In this document: in pieces, positions 15,842-22,491 of the stretch
Layout of the letters: each line of letters opens with the position of its first letter
How positions within the stretch are numbered: position 1 is the first letter of the stretch
From: Anaerolineae bacterium
GTDB lineage: Bacteria > Chloroflexota > Anaerolineae > Aggregatilineales > Phototrophicaceae
DNA length: 24,184 nt
Assembly (NCBI GenBank): GCA_028284565.1
Contig: JANQRM010000185.1
Span: 1 to 24,184 of the forward strand
Reading direction: 5' to 3'
The notes under the pieces: generated by a model
Database searches by the model: none
What the model was told of the DNA's origin: nothing
Seen by the model: only the letters and a program-made list of their open reading frames with translations
Position numbers and translations under genes: made by a program

Positions 15842-16720
15842 TTATCTATCGAAGGCAAGTCCCGCCACAATCGTCTCCAGGTAAAACGCCACGTCGTCTG
15901 TGTCATAGGATTGCAAGAGGGTATCTTGAATCGTTTCGCGCTTCACTTCCCCATGCTCATCGAGTAGCGCATAAGTATCACGGATGAGCCCAAACTCTTG
16001 ATACAGTTCTGCTTGGCTCAACAACTGGTTGTTATGCCCCATCACTACAATCTCGGCAGAAAAAGCAGACAGCTTGTCGATGAGTGGAAGGACTTTGGAC
16101 TTGGTAAAATGTTGAGGCGTTTCATAGACGGTGTAATAGAAACAATCCCCTAAAAATAACACCTTGTCTTCTGGGATAACCATCACTACTGAATCGGAGG
16201 CATGGTCACCTCCGACATGATGAATTTCACAGGTCACACCTTGCAGATTCAACCCCACAAATTGTCGGAAGGTAATCTCTGGTTTCCGTAGTACTAGCCC
16301 TTGACGTTGTGCATTGCTCATTTCAAGCACCATATGCTCACGGGTGAATTCCACTTCATGCCCCTGCGCCACCAAATTGGGCAAGTTGCCATCTCCATAA
16401 TCTAATGACATCATACGCTCGATATGCTGTGCGGTTTCCTCATGCGCAATGATGGGACAGTTCAATGCCGCCATGCCAAAGACATGGTCCCAATGCCAAT
16501 GCGTCAATACCGCATAATCCGGCAGAGCAATTCCCTGTTTTGCCAATTCGGATACAAATTGTTGAGTATGAGTCGGCGATGCGCCGATGTCAAGCAAGAC
16601 CACCTGATTATCACCCACAACCGCGCACAATGAGGGTCTATCGGTTCGTGATTCGGGTGTAAACCACCACACATGCTCAGAGATTTGGTGTAGGGTGCAA
16701 GGTGGCAATTCGGTTGTCAT
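15842..16720 (-). CDS. Metallo-beta-lactamase-fold hydrolase
   Basis: A protein of 292 aa. The metal motif HxHxDH is THWHWDH (His74, His76, Asp78, His79), with further ligands His173 (VGGDHASDS), Asp192 (LFLGDC) and His229 (VMGHN). All ligands for a two-metal site are present. The superfamily includes beta-lactamases, glyoxalase II, lactonases and many unknown hydrolases. The long insert at about 105-165 is not diagnostic. Sitting between a gluconokinase and a sugar-acid-type SDR, it might be a lactonase opening a sugar lactone; this is inference from context. It starts nine bases after the gluconokinase stop, so it is in the same operon. Confidence 0.85.
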   Translation of the reverse strand: MTTELPPCTLHQISEHVWWFTPESRTDRPSLCAVVGDNQVVLLDIGASPTHTQQFVSELAKQGIALPDYAVLTHWHWDHVFGMAALNCPIIAHEETAQHIERMMSLDYGDGNLPNLVAQGHEVEFTREHMVLEMSNAQRQGLVLRKPEITFRQFVGLNLQGVTCEIHHVGGDHASDSVVMVIPEDKVLFLGDCFYYTVYETPQHFTKSKVLPLIDKLSAFSAEIVVMGHNNQLLSQAELYQEFGLIRDTYALLDEHGEVKRETIQDTLLQSYDTDDVAFYLETIVAGLAFDR

Positions 16721-16729
16721 GGTTACTTT

Positions 16730-17233
16730 CTATTCACTAAAGGACTTGATTATCAGAGATACTATCGCATCAACAGACTTTTCAATATGGATAATGATGG
16801 CTTCGTCTGATGAGGGTGGTTCGAGGGTTTCAAACTGACTTCTGAGCATATCTGCTTTCATATAATGATCGTGGCGTGCGCTCATTCGTTCCCAAATGAT
16901 GTCAAAGTCGCCCGACAAATGAACAAAGGTCACATGGTCATGCCCCCGTCGCAACAGGTCACGATATGCTTGCTTCAATGCAGAACATGCCAGCACAGCC
17001 CCTTTATCCGCCATCAAATGCTCTGTAATCAGGTCATGTAAGCGCAATAACCACGGCTGACGGTCTGCGTCATTCAAAGGGATACCCTTGCTCATCTTGG
17101 CAACATTCTCTGGGGGATGGAAATCATCACCATCATAAAATGGGATACCTAACACTTTTGCCAACGCCTCGCCGATTGTCGTCTTCCCACTGCCCGACAC
17201 CCCCATGATGACGTAGACGAGCTTCATTTGCAT
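16730..17233 (-). CDS. gntK: Gluconokinase
   Basis: A protein of 167 aa, the normal length for the small P-loop gluconate kinases. Walker A GVSGSGKTT is at 11-19, followed by the family block FYDGDDFHPPENVAKMSKGI and LNDADRQPWL, which binds gluconate, and LACSALKQAYRDLLR. It phosphorylates D-gluconate to 6-phosphogluconate with ATP, feeding the pentose phosphate or Entner-Doudoroff route. The ATG at 17233 has GAGAG very close; the ATG at 17227 (third residue) is better spaced and may be the true start. It is the first gene of the operon with the MBL-fold and SDR genes. No gluconate permease or GntR regulator is in the window. Confidence 0.93.
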   Translation of the reverse strand: MQMKLVYVIMGVSGSGKTTIGEALAKVLGIPFYDGDDFHPPENVAKMSKGIPLNDADRQPWLLRLHDLITEHLMADKGAVLACSALKQAYRDLLRRGHDHVTFVHLSGDFDIIWERMSARHDHYMKADMLRSQFETLEPPSSDEAIIIHIEKSVDAIVSLIIKSFSE

Positions 17234-17289
17234 TCTCTCAGGGTAATTTGAGTTCGCAAAACACTTTCAGAGTATTGTGGCTTTATGAT

Positions 17290-18000
17290 TTAGCAACCAG
17301 TCGGCTTTTTTTCTGCTATTTCCCATAGTTTACGAAAGTCTCTAATGTATCCGTTTGCCCATTTTTCATTATCTAAGATTGATAATTTGAATGCAAAATT
17401 ATCCGTTGTTTTTTTATATCGATAGGGCATGACAAATACTTGCCCTTTATGTGATTCAGGATCAATAATAAAGTAAGCAACGGTAATTGGTGTATCTACT
17501 ATTCCAACACAGCCACCTTTTGATTGAATTTCATGCTCAATTGCTGGCATGTTATTGGTTGCTCGTGATGGTAGAGATGTGCCTAAATAGATACCAACAG
17601 ATTCCGCATTACTACTATCTTCCTGAATCGTAAGAAATCTTACATCTACGCCTGATTCCAAAAGTTCCTCAAATTGATCAGATGTAAATATATCTTTAAC
17701 CAAATTGATTGGTAAACCCTTTATCCATAGCCTTTTTTCAGCTTTTAAACACTCTTCAATAACGGTTTGTTTTGAAGCTTCGACGATTTCACACTGATTC
17801 GAGCGATCTAAATTTCTCTCTAAGAGAAAGTAAGATAAAACAAGGAAAATTATTGTTGCCCCAACCAATTCAGTGCCTATATTTAGAATTACTGGATTAA
17901 ATTGATCGGGATCGGCAACAATAATTATTGCTATTAGAATCAACCCAATTAGTCCAATAATGATATAAACGGCTTCTCGATGTTTTTTTAATATATTCAT
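17290..18000 (-). CDS. Two-helix membrane protein with cytosolic domain
   Basis: A protein of 236 aa. Two membrane helices are near the N-terminus (YIIIGLIGLILIAIIIVA, 12-29, and LVGATIIFLVLSYFLL, 45-60), with NIGTELVGA at the start of the second, a wording seen in many bacterial two-helix membrane proteins. The remaining 170 residues are soluble. KRLWIKGLPINLVKDI...LLESGVDVRFLTIQED (about 90-130) resembles the first half of PLD-like or DUF5919-like folds, but no HxK catalytic motif is present. The gene is much richer in A/T than its neighbours and uses AT-ending codons, suggesting recent transfer. It is not tightly linked to either flanking gene. Function unknown; a sensor or defence-type effector is conceivable. 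Confidence 0.6.
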   Translation of the reverse strand: MNILKKHREAVYIIIGLIGLILIAIIIVADPDQFNPVILNIGTELVGATIIFLVLSYFLLERNLDRSNQCEIVEASKQTVIEECLKAEKRLWIKGLPINLVKDIFTSDQFEELLESGVDVRFLTIQEDSSNAESVGIYLGTSLPSRATNNMPAIEHEIQSKGGCVGIVDTPITVAYFIIDPESHKGQVFVMPYRYKKTTDNFAFKLSILDNEKWANGYIRDFRKLWEIAEKKPTGC

Positions 18001-18135
18001 ATAGAATTTCTCATTTTTAAGAAATTTGATACAAAAATTAAATCATACGATAAATCTAAACTCTATATTGCTTTTCACTGCCTTAGATAGAGATATATTT
18101 TAGGTAAAGCCTTTTGAGCTGACTTATAAGTATAT

Positions 18136-18169
18136 TAAAAAATGACTGCCGATTCATCAACCGACAGCC
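18136..18169 (-). terminator. glnA: Rho-independent terminator of the glutamine synthetase gene
   Basis: On the minus strand GGCTGTCG pairs with CGGCAGTC (two G-U pairs) around a short loop and is followed by ATTTTTTA. It starts about 32 bases after the glutamine synthetase stop, so that gene is separated from the two-helix membrane protein gene downstream. Confidence 0.75.
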
Positions 18170-18200
18170 ATCTTATTTCGCGCAACGGAGAAATCCTGAA

Positions 18201-19613
18201 TTAGAACTGACTCCACAGGTATTGTGTGGTCACATCATGATGGAACTTCACCTCATCTGTCTTGACCAATGAGCCAAGTTTACGCGGGCAACGGTCTGCT
18301 GAACGGAGCTTCAATTCTGTGTAGCGTCTTTGTACCTCTGCTCCCAGAATGTCCTTGACGAAATCACTTGATGAGAAATCTTGAATCGCATCATAGATGT
18401 TATCGGGCAGGGTGTCTTCTGGATTCAGGTTCGGTTTAATTTGCCCACTCAATCCCGTCTTAATCAGCGTGTGCATCACCAAATAGGGATTGGCATCGGG
18501 CGCAACAGAGCGCACTTCCACCCGTGCCGACCTTTCATTACCCAGCGGAATGCGAATCATCGAACCCCGATCAATCGCGGAGGCTTTGATTTCATTGGGC
18601 GCCTCGTATTCTGGGTCCAGCCGACGATATGAATTGACACTCGAATTTAGTACCAAACATATATCCCGTGCATGTGACAAAATGCTGTTGATAAAGTTCC
18701 AGCCAGAGTCGGATAGCTTGTCTTGTCCATTGGCATCATAGAAGAGGTTGTTGCCATCTTTGGAGAGAGAGAGATTGGTGTGCATTCCATTACCATTCAC
18801 CCCCGCGATGGGCTTGGGCAAAAAACTAGCGGTCTGATTATTGAGATATGCCACTTGTCGCGCTACCAATTGATACAGTTGAACTTGGTCAGCAGCGATG
18901 AGCGCATTGGCATAGGAGTAGTTAATCTCAAATTGTGAAGGCGCGACTTCGGGGTGATCTTTCTCGTTCTGATACCCCAACGCTCGTTGAATTTCTGCTA
19001 CAGAATCAATGAATAACCGAAGCGGGTCAGCAGGCAAGGAATGATAATAGCCCCCATGCGTCACCACCTCAAAGATGCCCGTTTCAGCAAAATGCTGTTC
19101 GGCATTGCGTCCCTTAAAGAGGAAGCCTTCAATCTCATTGGCAATATTCACGGTAACCCCATCATTGGTGCGGAGTCCCCTCAGTAGCTCCTTTAACTGG
19201 GAACGCATGTCGGCTACATAGGGTGAACCATCCGTTTCGCGCACTTCGGCAAAGACCAACACCTTACCGGGTCCCCAAATATCCGCTGGCAACCAGTAAA
19301 ACGCCGACCAATCGACAGCCAAACGCAAGTCGGATTCCTCTTGCAACGCAAATCCCCGAATGGACGAGCCATCGAAGGTCAAATTGTCAACTGAATTCAG
19401 CAAGAAGACCTTGTCGTAATCCAACATATGCATACGCCCTTCCAAGTCTGTGAAACAGACCGTGATGGCTTTAATGCGCTTCTCGTCCGTGAGGTAGCGG
19501 ATTCGTTCTTCGCGGACTTCAGCGGCAGGGATGCTGTAGTCGGCGCGTTTCGCCTTCGCCTCTAGATTGAGTTGCTCCAATTCATCATAGGGAATTTCCA
19601 GATAATCACGCAT
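18201..19613 (-). CDS. glnA: Glutamine synthetase, divergent type I
   Basis: A protein of 470 aa. It should join glutamate and ammonium with ATP to make glutamine. Landmarks: TFDGSSIRGF and ESDLRL (beta-grasp to catalytic border), ANEIEGFLF (first Glu of the metal site), EVAPSQFEINY, NGNGMHTNLSLSKDG (273-287, with metal-ligand His278), NSYRRLDPEYEAPNEIKASA (the flexible Glu loop) and RVEVRSVAPDANPYL. Some places differ from common GlnA: DHPEVAPSQFE for HHEVAxGQHE, GMHTN for GMHxH, and DRGSMIRIP for NRSAxIRIP. No typical adenylylation-site context (NLYDLPPEE) is seen; it reads DNIYDAIQD. It could be a true assimilatory enzyme of a less-studied subgroup or a gamma-glutamyl-amine ligase. AAGGA lies about 11 bases before the ATG. 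Confidence 0.85.
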   Translation of the reverse strand: MRDYLEIPYDELEQLNLEAKAKRADYSIPAAEVREERIRYLTDEKRIKAITVCFTDLEGRMHMLDYDKVFLLNSVDNLTFDGSSIRGFALQEESDLRLAVDWSAFYWLPADIWGPGKVLVFAEVRETDGSPYVADMRSQLKELLRGLRTNDGVTVNIANEIEGFLFKGRNAEQHFAETGIFEVVTHGGYYHSLPADPLRLFIDSVAEIQRALGYQNEKDHPEVAPSQFEINYSYANALIAADQVQLYQLVARQVAYLNNQTASFLPKPIAGVNGNGMHTNLSLSKDGNNLFYDANGQDKLSDSGWNFINSILSHARDICLVLNSSVNSYRRLDPEYEAPNEIKASAIDRGSMIRIPLGNERSARVEVRSVAPDANPYLVMHTLIKTGLSGQIKPNLNPEDTLPDNIYDAIQDFSSSDFVKDILGAEVQRRYTELKLRSADRCPRKLGSLVKTDEVKFHHDVTTQYLWSQF

Positions 19614-19658
19614 AGATTAACTTGTCCTTATTTGTTGAGAATAGACACAAAACGAAAC

Positions 19659-19688
19659 CCTATCATAGGCTTCCAAACCCATGATAGG
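19659..19688. repeat. Inverted repeat upstream of glutamine synthetase
   Basis: CCTATCAT (19659-19666) and ATGATAGG (19681-19688) are perfect arms; the stem continues as GG/CC after one mismatch. It lies about 46 bases before the glutamine synthetase start, and the arm read on the minus strand contains TATGAT, a possible -10. It may be an operator. Confidence 0.45.
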
Positions 19689-19740
19689 ACGTAATCGGCT
19701 AATGTAGCACAAATCTTTGAAATCCAAAGGGCAATGATGT

Positions 19741-19767
19741 CTATGCACTATGCCTCAAAATGCATAG
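19741..19767. repeat. Short inverted repeat, 7-bp arms
   Basis: CTATGCA (19741-19747) and TGCATAG (19761-19767) are exact inverted copies with a 13-base spacer, in the 237-base gap between glutamine synthetase and the mu-crystallin-family gene. It could be a second binding site. The statistical support is weak in AT-rich sequence. Confidence 0.3.
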
Positions 19768-19850
19768 AATCACCAAAATAGGAAGTGATTTAGGCATGTG
19801 GATAATTGCGAGACATGAGATTTTGACAGTGTGTTATCGGATATTCCCAC

Positions 19851-20852
19851 CTATGAACCCTGTAAATCCAACTCGATTCCCAACCCCATTTTTTCTGCAT
19901 TTCGCAGGCAAATCCCAGCCGACATCACATCCTGTACTGCCACCCCAACCGACTTGAAATAGGTAATCTGCTCATTATTTTGTCGTCCTGTTTTTGTGCC
20001 ATTCACCAGTTCGCCGACTTCAGCAACAATATGGCTCTCATCAATCAAGCCCGCTTCTAAGGGTATCACCAAATCCCCCGCCTCTGCCAAACTCGCCTCT
20101 CCCGAATCCACCACCACCAATGCCCGTTGAATTGTTGTTGCATCTACCTCCTGCATCGTTGGCAAATACGACCCGACTGCATTGATATGCGTCCCTTGCT
20201 TGAGTCGATTGCCATCAAAAACTGGCTTCATAGATGACGTTGCTGTGCAGACAATATCGGCTTGGTCAACGGCTGAATCAGCATCTTCAGTTACGATAAC
20301 CTCACTTGGAATTACGCCTTGTCCTGCCATCGCCTTAGCAAATGATTCAGCATGTTGCCGATTTGGACTATATACCCACACCTGCTCAATTTGGCGCACC
20401 GTACACACAGCTTCTAGTTGTGTTCTGGCTTGGACTCCACTACCGATAATGGCGACTGTTTTGGCATCTTCTCTTGCCAATAAATCTGTCGCCGCACCTG
20501 CCCCAGCACCTGTCCGAATTGCCGTTAAACTATCGCCCTCTAAAATGGCTAATGGCTGTCCGGATTGACTATCAATCGCCAACACGAGTGCATGAATCAT
20601 CGGCAAATTCAATTGACTGTTATTCGGAAACACCGACACAATCTTGATGCCAAAATTGTCTGTTTCCTGTAAATAGGCTGGCATCAACAAGGTCACATCC
20701 GACTCACTCGTATGCACCCGACTTCGCAAGGGCATTACCGCTTTGCCCGCCGACAACTGCCCATACGCCGATTTCATCCCCTCTATGGCATCCCGCATCG
20801 ACAACGCCTGCGTGACATCCGAAGCCGATAAAAAGCGAACTTTGTTTGACAT
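19851..20852 (-). CDS. Ornithine cyclodeaminase / mu-crystallin family enzyme
   Basis: A protein of 333 aa. Family features: PLRSRVH (Arg45), FGIKIVSVFP (Lys70), SLTAIRTGAGAGAATDLLAR (Arg113), the NAD(P) motif GSGVQAR (137-143) and VYSPNRQHAESFA, and the end YFKSVGVAVQDV. The family covers ornithine cyclodeaminase (ornithine to proline plus ammonia), archaeal-type alanine dehydrogenase, ketimine reductases and opine-like synthases. The exact reaction cannot be read here. AGGA lies eight bases before the ATG. The gene is 88 bases after livF in the same direction, separated by a hairpin repeat, and upstream of glutamine synthetase; release or handling of amino acid nitrogen fits the context. 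Confidence 0.88.
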   Translation of the reverse strand: MSNKVRFLSASDVTQALSMRDAIEGMKSAYGQLSAGKAVMPLRSRVHTSESDVTLLMPAYLQETDNFGIKIVSVFPNNSQLNLPMIHALVLAIDSQSGQPLAILEGDSLTAIRTGAGAGAATDLLAREDAKTVAIIGSGVQARTQLEAVCTVRQIEQVWVYSPNRQHAESFAKAMAGQGVIPSEVIVTEDADSAVDQADIVCTATSSMKPVFDGNRLKQGTHINAVGSYLPTMQEVDATTIQRALVVVDSGEASLAEAGDLVIPLEAGLIDESHIVAEVGELVNGTKTGRQNNEQITYFKSVGVAVQDVMSAGICLRNAEKMGLGIELDLQGS

Positions 20853-20881
20853 GATCTTATCCTAACATGAGCTAAGACTCA

Positions 20882-20908
20882 GTAAGGGCAGTACCAAACT
20901 GCCCCTAC
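20882..20908. repeat. Intergenic hairpin repeat, copy 2
   Basis: GTAAGGGCAGT (20882-20892) and ACTGCCCCTAC (20898-20908) pair with one mismatch around ACCAA. It shares the outer GTAAGGGC...GCCC.TAC frame with the element at 14946-14972 while the inner stem differs in matched pairs. It sits between livF and the mu-crystallin-family gene. No T-run follows. Confidence 0.6.
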
Positions 20909-20940
20909 ATATGACAACATCGTTTTCTGAAAAATATTAA

Positions 20941-21654
20941 TTACTCGATACCCAAGTAGGCTTTTTGTACAGTTTCATTTTGTTGTAGTGACTTGGCATC
21001 ATCACTGAGAACGATTTCGCCTGTCTGCAAAACGTAACCTCGATCGGCAATCTGCAACGCCATGTGTGCATTTTGCTCGACCAATAGCACGGTCATGCCG
21101 TCTTTATTGATGGCTTCAATCGTATCAAAAATGGTCTCTACCAACACCGGAGCCAAGCCCATCGACGGCTCATCCATCAACAAGACTTTCGGCTTGGACA
21201 TCAAGGCGCGTGCAGTCGCCAGCATCTGTTGTTCACCACCACTCATCGTCCCAGCCAATTGCCGCCGACGTTCACCCAGACGCTTGAACAACGAATAGGC
21301 ATAGTCTAGTCCGCCTTGAATATCTTGCTTGTTATTCAGCGTATAGCCTCCCATACGCAAGTTTTCTTCGACGGTCAGCTTGGCAAAGACCCCGCGTCCC
21401 TCTGGAACCATCACGATACCCTCAGACACCAATTCATATGCCTTATGATCAATCGTGTCTTGTCCACGAAAACGGACATGCCCTTCTCTTGGTGGTAACA
21501 AGCCCGATATGGTTCGCAGGGTTGTCGTTTTTCCTGCGCCATTCCCGCCAATCAAGCACACAATCTCGCCTTCGTCGACGGTCAAGGACACCCCCTTTAG
21601 CGCATGGATATTGCCATAATAAGCATGAACGTTATCAACTTCGAGCAATGCCAT
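20941..21654 (-). CDS. livF: Branched-chain amino acid ABC transporter ATPase LivF
   Basis: A protein of 237 aa from the ATG at 21654 (a GTG one codon earlier also fits). Walker A GGNGAGKTT is at 36-44, the signature MSGGEQQ follows TRRQLAGT-like sequence, Walker B is VLLMDEPSMGLAP and the H-switch is VEQNAH, where the usual His is part of EQNAH as in LivF proteins. YYGNIHALKGVSL and VPEGRGVFAKLTVEENL are LivF signatures. It powers uptake of leucine, isoleucine, valine or other hydrophobic amino acids together with LivG at the inner face of the membrane. AAGGA lies eight bases upstream of the ATG. The gene starts four bases after the livG stop, so they are co-translated. Confidence 0.93.
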   Translation of the reverse strand: MALLEVDNVHAYYGNIHALKGVSLTVDEGEIVCLIGGNGAGKTTTLRTISGLLPPREGHVRFRGQDTIDHKAYELVSEGIVMVPEGRGVFAKLTVEENLRMGGYTLNNKQDIQGGLDYAYSLFKRLGERRRQLAGTMSGGEQQMLATARALMSKPKVLLMDEPSMGLAPVLVETIFDTIEAINKDGMTVLLVEQNAHMALQIADRGYVLQTGEIVLSDDAKSLQQNETVQKAYLGIE

Positions 21655-21657
21655 CAC

Positions 21658-22476
21658 TTAATTCCTTATGTCTTTGTCGAGCACTTCAATCTTAGATGCG
21701 GATGCCGCGCCACGCCCGAGATAGGCTTCGATGACTTGTGGATTGCTCTGGATTTCTTCTGGCAGACCTTCCGCAATCTTCTTGCCATAGTCCAACACGG
21801 TGATATGCTCTGAGATACCCATCACTACGCGCATATCATGTTCAATCAACACAATCGTCAAGCCGAGTTCATCCCGCAAACGTCGGATAAAGTTCGTAGT
21901 CTCAGCCGTTTCTCTGGGATTCATGCCCGCAGTCGGTTCATCAAGCAACAAGAGCTTGGGTTGTCCAGCCAATGCCCGTGCAATTTCAAGTCGACGTTGG
22001 TCACCATAGGGTAGACTATCAGCACGCGAGTCACCTTTCCCTTGCAAACCAACGAATGTCAACAAGCGGCGGGCTTCTTCTTCTGTTTCTTCGTTTTCGC
22101 GTTGAGTTGCAGGTGTCCCAAAAACCGCACCGAGCCATGAGGATTTCAGACGCGGTTCTTGCCCTACCATGATATTCTCAATCACGGTCATACTATTAAA
22201 TAGGCGAATGTTCTGAAAGGTCCGTGCAATACCTGCTCTAGCAATTTGATCCGAGGTCATCCCGTTGATGCGTTTTCCTTGAAAAAGTAGGTCGCCTTCA
22301 TCAATCTGGTAGAAGCCAGTGATGCAATTGAAGAAGGTAGTTTTTCCTGCCCCATTAGGTCCAATGATGCTGGCTATCGAATTTTCTGGAATAACGAAGT
22401 CCAAGCTATCGACTGCAACCAAGCCACCAAAGCGTTTGGTCATCCCGCGTGAGGATAAAATGTTGTCGTTTTTCAT
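21658..22476 (-). CDS. livG: Branched-chain amino acid ABC transporter ATPase LivG
   Basis: A protein of 272 aa. MTKRFGGLVAVDSLDFVI is the usual LivG opening; Walker A GPNGAGKTT is at 39-47, Q-loop IARTFQNIRLFNSMTVIENI, signature LPYGDQRRLEIARAL, Walker B LLLLDEPTAGMNP and H-switch LIEHDM. It pairs with LivF on the cytosolic side of the LivHM permease. The C-terminal extension after EAYLGRG (AASASKIEVLDKDIRN) is about 15 residues longer than common. GAGG lies about nine bases before the ATG at 22476, and the gene starts 15 bases after the livM stop. Confidence 0.93.
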   Translation of the reverse strand: MKNDNILSSRGMTKRFGGLVAVDSLDFVIPENSIASIIGPNGAGKTTFFNCITGFYQIDEGDLLFQGKRINGMTSDQIARAGIARTFQNIRLFNSMTVIENIMVGQEPRLKSSWLGAVFGTPATQRENEETEEEARRLLTFVGLQGKGDSRADSLPYGDQRRLEIARALAGQPKLLLLDEPTAGMNPRETAETTNFIRRLRDELGLTIVLIEHDMRVVMGISEHITVLDYGKKIAEGLPEEIQSNPQVIEAYLGRGAASASKIEVLDKDIRN

Positions 22477-22491
22477 GATATGCTATCCTCA

